Shown here: in pieces, positions 1 through 8,397 of the stretch
Layout of the letters: each line of letters begins with the position of its first letter
How positions within the stretch are numbered: position 1 is the stretch's first letter
Assembly (NCBI RefSeq): GCF_014696315.1
Contig: NZ_JACJPX010000004.1
Coordinates: forward strand, 124,001-188,000
Length of the DNA: 64,000 nucleotides
Origin: Calothrix membranacea FACHB-236
GTDB taxonomy: Bacteria > Cyanobacteriota > Cyanobacteriia > Cyanobacteriales > Nostocaceae
Direction: 5' to 3'
Notes under the pieces: generated by a model
What the model was told of the DNA's origin: nothing
The model's input: the letters and a program-made list of their open reading frames with translations, nothing else
Databases searched by the model: none
Translations under genes and position numbers: made by a program

Positions 1-1495
1 GACAGCCTGTCATCCTTACCACAAACTCTTCATTTTGTAAACCGACTTTATCTAAAACTGTGCCAATCCGTTCTAAAATCCCAGGAATTGCGCGTTCTGA
101 TTCGGTGATTGCCAAGCCGCAAGTTGGTAAAGCTGGACAAGCCATTGCTAGCCTTTCTAAACGGGCAATTTTGCTGGGGTCGGAGATGACACCGCGACGG
201 TCAAGAATATCTTGAATTGCCGCTTTATCTGCTGGTGCAATTTCGTAGAAAATCAGGTTTTGGTGCGCTGTAAGGCGGATGGGCAAGTTAAATCGCTCAA
301 CGATTTCCCGTAAGGCGGTTTTCAGTTGAAACGAACCTTCGTCTTTCACCCGACCGTTATCTATGGAAAGCCCTAAGAATAGCTTGCCATCGCCTTGTTC
401 ATGCCATCCCAGGAAGTCATGATATTTAAATTCTGGCAGTTCTTTAAAGGGAGCGATCGCTTTGCCAAAATATTCTTCGACTTTAGCGCGGAACTTTTCT
501 ACACCCCAATCGTGCAGTAAATATTTTAATCGGGCGTGACGGCGGTCAGAGCGATCGCCATAATCTCTTTGGGTGGCAACAATTGCTTTGACGATTTCGT
601 AAACATCTGCTTTGTCTACGTAGCCAATGGGATCTGCCAGCCTAGCAAAGGTTTCTTCTTTGTTGTGGGTTCTGCCTAAGCCACCACCAGCAAATACGTT
701 AAATCCTTCGAGTTCACCTTTTTCATTGGTAATCACGACTAAGGTGAGGTCTTGGGAATATAAATCAATCGAATTATCCCCCGGCACTGTCACGCTAACT
801 TTGAATTTGCGTGGCATATAGTAGGTGCCATAGATGGGTTCTTCAGTATTGCTGATGAGTGTCCCATTGGTATCGCGTTGTCGCGCTGCTTTGACTTCTG
901 GGCTTTCTTCCGCACTAATTGCCTTTTCACCATCGAGCCAAATTTCGTAATAAGCACCAGTTTGGGGCGACAATAAGTCAGCTATATTTTGGGCATATTC
1001 CCAAGCGTACTGGTATTCTGGGCGATTCTTCCAAGGAGCTGGCGGTGCCATGACGTTGCGGTTGATATCGCCACAAGCGCCTAAAGTGGAACCGAGATTT
1101 TTCACAATAGTAGCGATCGCAGTTTTGAGATTCTTCTTTAAAATCCCATGTAACTGAAACCCTTGACGGGTCGTTGCTCGCAATGTGTGGTTACCATATT
1201 CATCAGATAGCTTATCTAAAGCTAGATATAGCTGCGGCGGTACTAACCCACCGGGATTTTTTGTCCGCAGCATAAACTGGTAATCTTTCTCCTGCCCCTT
1301 GACGCGATTATCACGGTTATCTTGTTGATAAGATCCATGAAACTTCAGCAACTGCACTGCGTCTTCGCTAAAGTGAGTTGTATCCTGAAGTACTTCAGTG
1401 GCTACAGGTTCACGCAAAAAATTACTATTTTCCTTGATTCCTTCGACTTTGGAAGGCTTACGGCTTGCTATCGGGGAAGGAGGAGATTTAACCAT
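1..1495 (-). CDS. sir: Ferredoxin-sulfite reductase, N-terminal part (cut by window edge)
   Basis: Six-electron reduction of sulfite to sulfide with ferredoxin as donor, in assimilatory sulfate reduction in the cytosol. The first 498 residues are present; the 3' end lies left of position 1. Visible are the siroheme-domain stretch [12 protein letters not shown], the segment [11 protein letters not shown] that is typical of sulfite rather than nitrite reductases, and the first cluster-binding pair CPALPTC. The second motif begins as RMTGC exactly at the window edge. The start is the ATG at 1493-1495, just after an A/G-rich stretch. Nothing looks broken. Ferredoxin-nitrite reductase is the closest alternative but fits less well. 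The upstream gap of about 300 bp separates it from the next minus-strand gene, which has its own terminator, so sir is probably transcribed from its own promoter. Confidence 0.93.
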   Translation of the reverse strand, partial: MVKSPPSPIASRKPSKVEGIKENSNFLREPVATEVLQDTTHFSEDAVQLLKFHGSYQQDNRDNRVKGQEKDYQFMLRTKNPGGLVPPQLYLALDKLSDEYGNHTLRATTRQGFQLHGILKKNLKTAIATIVKNLGSTLGACGDINRNVMAPPAPWKNRPEYQYAWEYAQNIADLLSPQTGAYYEIWLDGEKAISAEESPEVKAARQRDTNGTLISNTEEPIYGTYYMPRKFKVSVTVPGDNSIDLYSQDLTLVVITNEKGELEGFNVFAGGGLGRTHNKEETFARLADPIGYVDKADVYEIVKAIVATQRDYGDRSDRRHARLKYLLHDWGVEKFRAKVEEYFGKAIAPFKELPEFKYHDFLGWHEQGDGKLFLGLSIDNGRVKDEGSFQLKTALREIVERFNLPIRLTAHQNLIFYEIAPADKAAIQDILDRRGVISDPSKIARLERLAMACPALPTCGLAITESERAIPGILERIGTVLDKVGLQNEEFVVRMTGC

Positions 1496-1799
1496 TAGAG
1501 TTGTAGACTATTCTGAATAAAGATCAGTAAAGGCCGAAGTTGCAAATTTAAAAGCACTTATTCGGCAAGATGATCCCCGGATATCCGGTCGGAATTATGA
1601 TGAATATTTAATTCTAACATAGCAAAAAGCTGGCTTTGTCAGTGATGTAACACTTCACAAAACCAGCATACATATATTTCGGTAATCAGGGAACCAGTAA
1701 AAAATAATGATTTCCCTGGTCTCAATATTTGTTCAGTTCAGGGAATAAGAGGAATTTTTTCGCTTTAACGTTCACCTTTTTCCCTTTCCCTAATAGTTG
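1496..1799. other. Intergenic region upstream of sir
   Basis: About 300 bp. It holds the sir promoter region, which I could not pin down, and the rho-independent terminator of the gene at 1800-2336. A second imperfect dyad (TTCCCTG near 1712 and CAGGGAA near 1739) is also present. No gene seen. Confidence 0.6.
1623..1667 (-). terminator. Rho-independent terminator of the beta-barrel-like gene
   Basis: Read on the minus strand, a long stem starting GCTGGTTTTGT and closing with ACAAAGCCAGC (loop around TTACAT) is followed by TTTTTGC. It lies about 130 bp past the stop codon of the gene at 1800-2336 and is oriented for it. Confidence 0.75.
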
Positions 1800-2336
1800 T
1801 TATCTAAAGCGATAACCTAGACCACCTTGGATGCTAACAGCAGAAGCAGGGCTATTTTGGTAAGTCTTCATACCTACGGTAGCATTACTGTAGATCAAAA
1901 AGTTTTTAGCAACTTCTGACTCTACACCAGCAGTCAGTGCTACTCCATTTCTATCACCCAGGGGAGTTTGTTTACCATTAGCTTCAACAAAAGAATAACC
2001 AGCACCTAAAAAGACGTTAGTTCCTTTAGCAATTGGTGCGTCTACGGAAACTTGAGGGATGATTGCTGTCGTCTGATCTGTAAATAGGATTTGTGTGCGT
2101 GCAGAAAATGGAGTGGGGCCCAATTTTAAACGTCCGCTAACGTTACCACCAAATTGAGCATCCTGACCAACTTGTCCGCCATTAGTAACACCACCTGCAA
2201 CACCCGCACCAATATAGCTAGCATCAGTACCTTTTTGTGTTTGTGCAGATGCTTGTCCAGCATTTAAAAAAAGCGGAGCTACTACCAAAGAAGACAATGC
2301 AGAAATTGTCACAAAAGATTTAACAATACCTTTCAT
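1800..2336 (-). CDS. Secreted, probably outer-membrane beta-barrel-like protein
   Basis: No named family recognised. From the ATG at 2334-2336 (MKGIVKSF) the protein has 178 residues and opens with a clear Sec signal peptide: basic start, hydrophobic core, and AGQASAQ as the likely cleavage site near residue 30. An in-frame start 18 codons upstream would place 18 extra residues before the signal peptide and is less likely. The mature part is rich in Gly, Ser, Thr and Ala, has alternating polar/hydrophobic stretches, and ends with the aromatic-rich GGLGYRFR; a terminal aromatic is typical of outer-membrane strands. This suggests an 8-strand barrel or periplasmic protein, but that is inference from composition. 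It stands alone, with its own terminator at 1623-1667. Confidence 0.7.
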   Translation of the reverse strand: MKGIVKSFVTISALSSLVVAPLFLNAGQASAQTQKGTDASYIGAGVAGGVTNGGQVGQDAQFGGNVSGRLKLGPTPFSARTQILFTDQTTAIIPQVSVDAPIAKGTNVFLGAGYSFVEANGKQTPLGDRNGVALTAGVESEVAKNFLIYSNATVGMKTYQNSPASAVSIQGGLGYRFR

Positions 2337-2729
2337 AATCTTGCCCAAAAATTGTGAATTATGCTGATAAATTATTAGTCGCAAACTCACAAGAAAGGTT
2401 CCTATTATTTGGCAATTTATATTTAATCATTGTTGCTATTGATGCATATAACTTTAGTCATGGTATTCATTTAATTTTTATATAAAAGAGTTATGGTTAC
2501 AAAATATTTTGCCTCTGTCCGGTACTTTTACCAAAAAATAGACGGTTTTTCAACTGGCACAATAATTAGCAATACAAATTATCTAATTTGAGGTTGCTCG
2601 ACTAACCCATTACCTGATAAATAGGTTATTTTTACAGAGAATGAAATCATCGGTTGTAGCAGCTATTGCAACAAGCTCTAGAGGGAATATATAAAGTAAA
2701 GTTTTGGGAGCTTCTATGGAGACTAAACA
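2337..2729. other. Divergent intergenic region, nothing specific seen
   Basis: AT-rich spacer of about 390 bp between divergently transcribed genes; it must hold both promoters. I see no gene, RNA or strong dyad. Confidence 0.5.
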
Positions 2730-3671
2730 ATGCTAACCGCTGCAAAAACATTGTCTGGTTTGATGGGTTTATGTGTCGGTGATGCGTTGGGTGTGCCGGT
2801 GGAGTTTACCAGCCGCGCCGAACGGGTGCAATCTCCAGTTACCAAGATGCTGGGTTATGGCACATGGAACCAACCGCCAGGAACTTGGTCAGATGACAGT
2901 TCTTTGACGTTTTGCCTGGCAGAAACTCTTTGTCGAGGGTATTCCTTGGATGCTATAGCCAATTCCTTCTGGCGCTGGTACAAGCAAGCTTACTGGACTC
3001 CCCGTGGTGAACTCTTTGATATTGGACATACCACCCATGCCGCGATTATGCGCTTAAAGCAGGGTATTTTGCCCCGGGAAGCGGGGGGAAAAATCGAAAA
3101 TACCAATGGTAATGGTTCGTTGATGAGAATCCTGCCAATGGCTTATTGTCACAAGATACTCACCTTCAGTGAATTAATCGCACGGGTACATGATGTTTCT
3201 GCAATTACCCATGCTCATGCGCGATCGCTAATGGCTTGTGGTATTTATATCACTATTGCCGTTGCTTTACTTGAAGGGGCCGACCCGCAAACAGCTTATC
3301 TACAAAGCTTACACAAGCTGGAGCCAATTTACTCGCAGCGCGAATATTTATTGGAGAAACACCATTTTGCCAGAATCTACAGTGGCACAATTGCTCATTT
3401 ACCAGTAGAAGAGATTAATTCTGGTGGCTATGTCATCGATACCCTAGAAGCTGCGCTGTGGTGCTTTTTAAATAGTTCTTCCTACTCAGAAGCGGTATTA
3501 ACAGCAGTTAACTTAGGCGGAGATACAGACACCACCGCCGCCGTTACTGGTGGGTTAGCAGGAATCTACTATGGGGTAGAAAATATCCCCCAAGCATGGG
3601 TTAATCAAATCGCCCGCAAACAGGACATTATTAACTTAGCAACTCGGTTTGCGGCTGCTGTTTATAGTTAA
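2730..3671 (+). CDS. ADP-ribosylglycohydrolase (DraG/ARH family)
   Basis: Hydrolyses ADP-ribose from modified proteins or small molecules, using two Mg/Mn ions. All landmark motifs of the family are visible: GLCVGDALGVPVEF near the N-terminus, the metal-binding TWSDDSSLT around residue 55, NGNGSLMRILP around residue 127, ITHAHARS, and the C-terminal metal site NLGGDTDTTAAVTGGLAG around residue 258. The length (313) is normal. The ATG at 2730 has a GGAG about 10 nt upstream; the ATG at 2716 is out of frame. It is not next to nif genes or a DraT partner, so a link to nitrogenase regulation is not supported here. Substrate unknown. Confidence 0.9.
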   Translation: MLTAAKTLSGLMGLCVGDALGVPVEFTSRAERVQSPVTKMLGYGTWNQPPGTWSDDSSLTFCLAETLCRGYSLDAIANSFWRWYKQAYWTPRGELFDIGHTTHAAIMRLKQGILPREAGGKIENTNGNGSLMRILPMAYCHKILTFSELIARVHDVSAITHAHARSLMACGIYITIAVALLEGADPQTAYLQSLHKLEPIYSQREYLLEKHHFARIYSGTIAHLPVEEINSGGYVIDTLEAALWCFLNSSSYSEAVLTAVNLGGDTDTTAAVTGGLAGIYYGVENIPQAWVNQIARKQDIINLATRFAAAVYS

Positions 3672-3693
3672 GGGAGAGAATCAACAGCCGTAG

Positions 3694-3748
3694 AGACGCG
3701 ATTAATCGCGTCTGCAAAAGAGTCGGAGAGACGCGATGAATCGCGTCT
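3694..3748. repeat. Two copies of a 20-bp palindromic interspersed repeat
   Basis: AGACGCGATT followed by AATCGCGTCT forms a perfect 20-bp palindrome at 3694-3713. A second copy with GA at the centre lies at 3729-3748. The same element recurs at 8224-8243 and, with one change, at 22880-22899. Here it sits between convergent genes, where it could also act as a bidirectional terminator stem. Confidence 0.85.
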
Positions 3749-3800
3749 GTACAAGAGTAATTTTCTCCCTTATCTCTCATATCCCATTCCCCAGTTCCCA

Positions 3801-4859
3801 CTACACAGGAGATAAAGAATATACCTGACCATCAATCAACAGCCGCGTAATACCTTTAGCTTGAAGATGAGTCCGAGCCTTTTGCAGCATTTTACTATCA
3901 GGGACTTTAATCACGCGATCGCGCTTGGTGGAAAAGCGCTTGGCTACGCGGTGATTATCGAATATTGGTAGTGTTCTTTGCTGGGTTTCTAAGCTGGGAA
4001 TTTGCCCCAAATCGCCAAAGTCTTTCAGCGGGCGGGTAATCAATTCTGATGACCTATCGATGACCAAATAGCAGGTTTTGGGCAAGTGCGCTGAAGACAA
4101 TGGTAAAACTTGAACAGGCGCTTCACCAGGTCTGCGTCTTGTGACTAGAGGTCTTGATTCCTCAAAATCATATTCCTCATCGTCATCCTCGAAGTCATCA
4201 TCTTCTAAATCGTCGTCTAAATCGTCCAAATCTTCAGACTCATCTAGCAAGTCTTCGCCTAGCATTTGAGCTAAAACATTGGCTTCTGGACGTTCATCCT
4301 CTAACAAAGGGCTAGAAATACTCGCAGGTTCTTGCCGCTTGGGAGTGGGAAGACTGGGCATTTCCGGCGGTTTGGGACTGGGAATGCTGACGATTTCAGG
4401 TAATTTTTTGGTGGGTAAAATCTCTAACTGCTCTGCTGCTGGAGGCTCTTGTGTTCCTTCTGCAGAAGAGCGTCGCCGTACCCGCCTGATAGGAGGAGCA
4501 ATATCCCGACTATCCCTGTCCTCAGACCTCGCTACTATTGGTTCTGGCTCAACTGTCGGCAACTCTACAGGGCGACTTTCTGCGTGAGGAATGTCTATTT
4601 CTGGCTGTGGTTTACTCAACAGTGGTAACTGTTCATAGTTTACCTGCGCCCTACCCTCAGGAGTTCTCGCAGCACGTTTTAAAGAAACGAGGTATTCATA
4701 CTCGTCTTCTGGTAACGTACTTTTGAGCAGGCGGCTAATTGTCGAGTTACTAACGTCATAGCGCTCTGCCAAAGTTGAGGTGGTTTCGGCAGTCTCTCGA
4801 TATAACTTAAGAATTTCTTGTTTGTCAGAATCTGTTAATTTTCTCACGGTAGACACCAA
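3801..4859 (-). CDS. HTH-domain protein with long acidic, Pro-rich middle region
   Basis: Function unknown. Residues 1-60 look like a Trp-repressor/transposase-type helix-turn-helix: KLTDSDKQEILKLY, then TLAERYDVSNSTISRLLK. A Pro/Glu-rich linker follows (about residues 65-190), then a very acidic stretch of Asp/Glu (about 200-235). A C-terminal domain of about 110 residues begins at PLSSAHLPKTCYLVID and ends with DGQVYSLSPV. It resembles conserved cyanobacterial proteins of unknown role. The start is non-ATG (TTG at 4859, or GTG at 4856) and no strong ribosome-binding site is visible. It begins 9 bp after the stop of the membrane-protein gene upstream, so the two are very probably co-transcribed. 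It is a single HTH domain, not a transposase remnant, since no catalytic domain is present. Confidence 0.8.
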   Translation of the reverse strand: MVSTVRKLTDSDKQEILKLYRETAETTSTLAERYDVSNSTISRLLKSTLPEDEYEYLVSLKRAARTPEGRAQVNYEQLPLLSKPQPEIDIPHAESRPVELPTVEPEPIVARSEDRDSRDIAPPIRRVRRRSSAEGTQEPPAAEQLEILPTKKLPEIVSIPSPKPPEMPSLPTPKRQEPASISSPLLEDERPEANVLAQMLGEDLLDESEDLDDLDDDLEDDDFEDDDEEYDFEESRPLVTRRRPGEAPVQVLPLSSAHLPKTCYLVIDRSSELITRPLKDFGDLGQIPSLETQQRTLPIFDNHRVAKRFSTKRDRVIKVPDSKMLQKARTHLQAKGITRLLIDGQVYSLSPV

Positions 4860-4868
4860 AAATCTTTT

Positions 4869-5720
4869 TTATGCTCGTTTGCGTCCGCGTTCCCGCCGCG
4901 AGCGGCTCAATGATGCCTCATATTCTAGAGCAGCGCCCATACCAAATAAAACTCCACTAAAAACCCAAAACACTTCTAATATTTCTCCACTTTGATAATT
5001 GGGACCTTGGGCGTATTTAAACCACATATCTGCAATGTATAGCGAAAACGCTGCGGCTGCAATCATTCTCCAAGACTGGGCAACTTTTCCTCCCCAAAAG
5101 GCTAAGAGCAAAGTCGTAGCAATAATGAGAATAGCTACATCGCTAACGATGTAAAACCAATTTAATACAGTGCCTAGCAAATCCAGAGGTTTTGGCTGTT
5201 GCAGAGAAATCCACCAAGCTAGCAAACTACCAAACACGCCAATAGCTAAGACAACTAACCATTGCCATTTTTCGAGATTGATTCGCCTGTGAGCCGCTGC
5301 TAAAATCATGCCTGTACCAAGACACAGATACGTTACTACAAAAAACACATCACCAATAGAAACATCCGGTTCTTCTTTTAAGATTATTTCCGTATAACCG
5401 AAAAATATCCCCCCCAGGAAATAAGACAGCATACCTATGCCAATAGCGAGCCAAACATTTCGACCACTGACAATTTGTTGGCTACGCCAATTCCTCAAGC
5501 ATAAGATACCGGCACCCAGGTAAGCTAACGCTTCAAAAATATTTGTACCAATTACATACCACTCAGCACGACTTTCTATGCCATCTGCACCTGGGACTTT
5601 AGCACTAAACAATAAAAAGTATAACAGTGCCAGTACAGCCCAGCCAATGCTAATTAAGACTATGTTTCCTGTACTGAAGATAGATTTAGAACGGTAGGAG
5701 TTTTCGTAAGAACTACTCAT
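4869..5720 (-). CDS. Multi-pass membrane protein, 7TM-sensor-like
   Basis: About eight hydrophobic helices fill the 283 residues, and the tail is strongly basic (SRSRRERGRKRA). The pattern around DVSIGDVFFVVTYL, followed by a helix and HRR, recalls the membrane sensor half of some cyanobacterial GGDEF/EAL and kinase proteins, but no output domain is attached. The family is not recognised with certainty. The start ATG at 5718-5720 encodes MSSSYENSY. It is the first gene of a two-gene unit with the HTH/acidic protein 9 bp downstream, which suggests a membrane protein paired with a DNA-binding partner. That pairing is inference from spacing. Confidence 0.75.
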   Translation of the reverse strand: MSSSYENSYRSKSIFSTGNIVLISIGWAVLALLYFLLFSAKVPGADGIESRAEWYVIGTNIFEALAYLGAGILCLRNWRSQQIVSGRNVWLAIGIGMLSYFLGGIFFGYTEIILKEEPDVSIGDVFFVVTYLCLGTGMILAAAHRRINLEKWQWLVVLAIGVFGSLLAWWISLQQPKPLDLLGTVLNWFYIVSDVAILIIATTLLLAFWGGKVAQSWRMIAAAAFSLYIADMWFKYAQGPNYQSGEILEVFWVFSGVLFGMGAALEYEASLSRSRRERGRKRA

Positions 5721-6040
5721 AATATGACTTGACTATGTAAACACACTTTGGCAGGATTTTGACTGATAAGGCTGTGTGAGAAGCTTTTAAGATGAAAATC
5801 AACTAGTACAGCCCGTTGGAAATGGAATTCGTCAGAGTAGCTGCCTAGCATCTACAAAACAGCCAAAAAGCTCAAAATATAGGTTTTTGAACGCCAATGG
5901 CGGCAACACGAATCGTCGTGTTACGCACTGGCTGCTTTTGACTTCCGCACAGATGTACTAGTCAATTGCTCTACCAAACGATGCATAATTAAATGCCAAG
6001 AGCAACTATCCCTGGCAGTATTTTTCCCAATTTGTGAATG
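5721..6040. other. Intergenic region with a small hairpin
   Basis: About 320 bp. A perfect 7-bp dyad AACACGA/TCGTGTT with a 4-nt loop lies at 5905-5922, beside GC-rich sequence. No gene seen. Confidence 0.5.
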
Positions 6041-6700
6041 CTATTGCCACAGTTTACTCATTGGAGATTGATTTAGCCAACTGATAAACAGCGATCGCTC
6101 TCCTTCTGGTAGATCTTGTAAGCGATCAACCACTGGATGGGCGAAGTTAGCATTACCAAAATAAGTTTTCCCTAGTTTATGGAGTTCTTGTAACAGAGTA
6201 ATTACATGATTTTCTTGCCAAGAAGGCAGACTGGTTGCATCCAGAGGGTCTTCATTGAGCAAATATTTTACGGCTTCTGGCGAAGATGCTTGTGGCAATT
6301 GCTTCTGCCGCAATACTTCCGTAATATCTTTTTCAAATAAAGCTGCTTGTTTAGAACCTAAAAAATCTTCTATTTCTAGATAGACTGCTTGTAGCAGCAA
6401 AATACTAGCTTGGATAAATACTCCTGTCTTGCTATGGACATCTGTGTCAGAACCTAACTGGTCTAAACGGATTTTTCCCCAAATGCTATAGCGGTCTGGT
6501 TCTTCTAACAAGACACAGGCTTTACCTCGCCCGTCTGTTAATTCTCTCCACAAGGCTCTGGCTTCTTCCTCTTGACTAGCTTTAAACACATTAATCAAGC
6601 GGAAAGTTTGCCCCTGATAGTGGAGGACTGGCATTGGCTGATCTCGCTTAGGGTGCGGAATGCTTGATATTTCTACATCCTGCCGTTTGAGAATAAACAT
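6041..6700 (-). CDS. Conserved cyanobacterial hypothetical protein
   Basis: 219 residues, soluble, mixed charge, no signal peptide or membrane segment. I think it belongs to a family restricted to cyanobacteria (annotated after a Nostoc punctiforme locus, Npun_F0813-like), but I cannot confirm this. Features that can be seen: an N-terminal segment MFILKRQDVEISSI, a YQGQTFRLI stretch, KACVLLEEPDRYSIWGK, and a Leu-rich helical middle part. The start is the ATG at 6698-6700; a GAGGAG lies about 15 nt upstream, rather far. It is alone on its strand, with non-coding sequence on both sides. Role unknown. Confidence 0.75.
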   Translation of the reverse strand: MFILKRQDVEISSIPHPKRDQPMPVLHYQGQTFRLINVFKASQEEEARALWRELTDGRGKACVLLEEPDRYSIWGKIRLDQLGSDTDVHSKTGVFIQASILLLQAVYLEIEDFLGSKQAALFEKDITEVLRQKQLPQASSPEAVKYLLNEDPLDATSLPSWQENHVITLLQELHKLGKTYFGNANFAHPVVDRLQDLPEGERSLFISWLNQSPMSKLWQ

Positions 6701-7056
6701 GGCACTAGCAAATAACTCCTCTCAGGGGCGTTCTCAATATGCGATCTATAATCTGATTTCAAAGCATCGCCAAGAGTGCGATTACCTAGCGTAAAGTAGG
6801 GGTCAGCCTCGCGATCGCCAGAGGTTGCTCTACAGTAATTCGCCCAAAGGTGATTTACGCCAATACCTAAATAACCCATTGACCACACAATATATTTAAC
6901 AAATAGTCCATTTACTTCGTTTTCAGTGTACAGTGACTAACTAGCGACTAGCATCTTAGCCTTGCTACTAGCAAATCTGCAATTTTCGATTGCTTCTTGC
7001 TAGAGAAAACGATATAATTAGGAAGATGACTCTTTAAAGAGCCACAGTATTGTATT
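6701..7056. other. Intergenic region upstream of tRNA-Arg
   Basis: About 350 bp separating a minus-strand gene from tRNA-Arg. It holds the tRNA promoter near 6990-7018. No gene supported. Confidence 0.5.
6990..7018 (+). promoter_or_regulatory. Sigma70-type promoter of tRNA-Arg
   Basis: TTGCTT (6990-6995), a 17-nt spacer and a consensus TATAAT (7013-7018), about 39 nt before the tRNA. Position and spacing are ideal. Confidence 0.7.
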
Positions 7057-7129
7057 GGGCGCGTAGCTCAGTGGATAGAGCCACGGATTTCTAATCCGTT
7101 GGTCGCAGGTTCGAACCCTGCCGCGCTCG
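7057..7129 (+). tRNA. tRNA-Arg (anticodon TCT)
   Basis: A 73-nt cloverleaf with acceptor stem GGGCGCG/CGCGCTC (one G-T pair), D-arm TAGCTCAGTGGATAGAG, anticodon loop TTTCTAA within stem ACGGA/TCCGT, and T-arm with TTCGAAC. CCA is not encoded. It reads AGA codons. Confidence 0.97.
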
Positions 7130-7140
7130 TTTTGAATTAA

Positions 7141-7160
7141 AATGCCAAAACTTTGGCATT
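7141..7160. terminator. Bidirectional terminator-like hairpin after tRNA-Arg
   Basis: AATGCCAAA and TTTGGCATT form a compact hairpin between the tRNA and the convergent microprotein gene. On the minus strand it is followed by TTTTAATT. It could end both transcripts. Confidence 0.55.
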
Positions 7161-7171
7161 ACCAAAATAAC

Positions 7172-7279
7172 CTACTTTTTCCAAGGTAGCTTTGTACCCA
7201 TCTCAGTTAATGCTGAGAAAAATAGATATACGATCAATAGACCAGCAGTAATCAAAAATAGAACAATATCGTTATTCAT
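7172..7279 (-). CDS. 35-residue single-helix membrane microprotein
   Basis: Too short for ordinary ORF calling. The ATG at 7277-7279 opens MNNDIVLFLITAGLLIV, which runs into a hydrophobic helix of about 20 residues and then a hydrophilic tail ending TKLPWKK, with a TAG stop. The organisation (short N-terminus, one membrane helix, basic tail) resembles small subunits of photosynthetic, NDH-1 or Kdp-type complexes, but the sequence matches none of the Psb, Psa, Pet or KdpF proteins I know. No clear ribosome-binding site is seen. It sits alone, convergent to tRNA-Arg with a hairpin between them, which supports an independent transcription unit. Confidence 0.6.
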   Translation of the reverse strand: MNNDIVLFLITAGLLIVYLFFSALTEMGTKLPWKK

Positions 7280-7691
7280 TTTTTGTACAAGCACTCTAAA
7301 AGATAAATTATCTCAATTTTTGCACTCGACAGGAGTTTTCCTTCTGCTTCTCAGTCCTGAATACACAAAATATTGATTTTTGAAGTGCAACCTCCCAAAG
7401 GAGTATTTTTTAGCAACTTAACCAATTTTTGTTCAGCAATTAACCCAGTGTAAGTCTCAAGGAGGGCTAAAGAGCGATCGCTTGTATTTGGGTAACCTTG
7501 TTTTCGTGACTTTTTGTAACGCTTTTTTATACAGAACCCCCCGAGCGTGGGCGACTGTGTCACACTGGGAGTGGAGAGTTAATTCGGCGACCGCGTTTGT
7601 TTTTATTATTTACAGGCTTTTTCCTTTTGGTATTCACAAACTTTTCTCCGAAATCTAAATCTCTACACCGTTTTGATTTTGGAGACGACTT
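7280..7691. other. Intergenic region with the leader of the first RRM gene
   Basis: About 410 bp. The 3' part (from about 7575) is the conserved leader described separately. In the rest, a 70-codon minus-strand frame at 7351-7563 has no protein-like features. Nothing else seen. Confidence 0.5.
7575..7691 (+). promoter_or_regulatory. Conserved 5' leader of RRM protein gene, copy 1
   Basis: Three blocks are identical to the leader of the other RRM gene (50411-50484): 23 nt at 7612-7634 beginning ACAGGCTTTT, 24 nt at 7645-7668 beginning TCTCCGAAAT, and 12 nt at 7675-7686 (GATTTTGGAGAC) that carries the ribosome-binding GGAG, 7 nt before the ATG. The upstream TTAATTCGG is shared too. Conservation of non-coding sequence between paralogues points to a regulatory RNA element. 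In Anabaena, rbp leaders are known to take part in cold regulation. Confidence 0.8.
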
Positions 7692-8006
7692 ATGTCAGTT
7701 TATGTAGGCAATCTTTCCTACGAAGTTACAGAAGAAAGCTTGAATGCTGTATTTGCAGAATATGGTTCTGTAAAGCGCGTTCAGCTGCCTACTGATCGTG
7801 AAACAGGTCGTTTACGCGGCTTTGGTTTTGTAGAGATGAGTTCCGAAGCTGAAGAAGCAGCTGCCATTGAAGCACTTGATGGTGCCGAGTGGATGGGACG
7901 TGACCTAAAAGTCAATAAAGCTAAGCCTAAGGAAGATAGAGGTTCCTTTGGTGGTGGTGGTGGTAATCGTGGTGGCTACGGTGGTGGTTCTCGTAATCGC
8001 TACTAA
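7692..8006 (+). CDS. rbp: Gly-rich RRM RNA-binding protein, paralogue 1
   Basis: Cytosolic single-stranded RNA-binding protein of the cyanobacterial Rbp family, implicated in cold acclimation and mRNA binding or localisation. 104 residues: one RRM (about 1-80) with RNP2 VYVGNL near residue 3 and RNP1 RGFGFVEM near residue 41, followed by a short Gly-rich tail ending GGGSRNRY. Length and layout are normal for the Gly-tailed subgroup. It closely resembles the gene at 50490-50810, including leader and terminator stem, so the two arose by a duplication that carried the whole transcription unit. Regulation through the shared leader is likely. Confidence 0.95.
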   Translation: MSVYVGNLSYEVTEESLNAVFAEYGSVKRVQLPTDRETGRLRGFGFVEMSSEAEEAAAIEALDGAEWMGRDLKVNKAKPKEDRGSFGGGGGNRGGYGGGSRNRY

Positions 8007-8072
8007 GCTACTGTGGTGACATAACAAAATAGAGGTTATTTGTTCTTCAATTAGCCTATTAATATATGAACC

Positions 8073-8101
8073 AGGCTCAGGCGAAATGCTTGAGCCTTTT
8101 T
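8073..8101 (+). terminator. Rho-independent terminator of RRM gene 1
   Basis: AGGCTCAGGC pairs with GCTTGAGCCT around a GAAAT loop and is followed by five T. The stem closely matches the terminator of the second RRM gene. Confidence 0.85.
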
Positions 8102-8397
8102 GCTGACAGTAAAAATGCGTACCCCGAATTTCTCACCAGATTAGTAGGTTGATTAAGTGCAGCGCAACCCAACATGCAATACGGTTCGGTTAAGAATTTT
8201 TCGTTATGATTTTGGGTTTGTAGAGACGCGATTGATCGCGTCTCTACAGGATTTAAACGTCAATCGATTTGTCTTATCCAAACTCTATTGACCCAACATG
8301 GATCTTGAAAGCTTAACTTATATTTCGGTGTTGGGTTTCCTTACGTCAACTCAACTAGTTCTTACTCATTGCTAATCAGGAAACAAAGCCCACAAAA
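8102..8397. other. Convergent intergenic region with one palindromic repeat
   Basis: About 300 bp between convergent genes. It contains one copy of the AGACGCGATT palindrome, here extended to 26 bp (8221-8246, TAGAGACGCGAT arm). Otherwise AT-rich, no gene seen. Confidence 0.6.

Noticed and set aside
2730-3671. ADP-ribosylglycohydrolase as nitrogenase regulator DraG
   Set aside because: No draT or nif genes nearby; the family is broad, so only the general name is supported.
3801-4859. HTH protein as a transposase
   Set aside because: Only a single HTH domain with a long acidic linker; no DDE or tyrosine recombinase domain and no inverted repeats around it.
6673-6888. 71-codon minus-strand frame overlapping the start of the hypothetical gene at 6041-6700
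   Set aside because: Overlaps a better-supported start, no start signals, and no protein-like pattern.
7351-7563. 70-codon minus-strand frame before the RRM leader
   Set aside because: No ribosome-binding site, no domain or signal features, and a composition unlike real proteins; its strand opposes the RRM leader.
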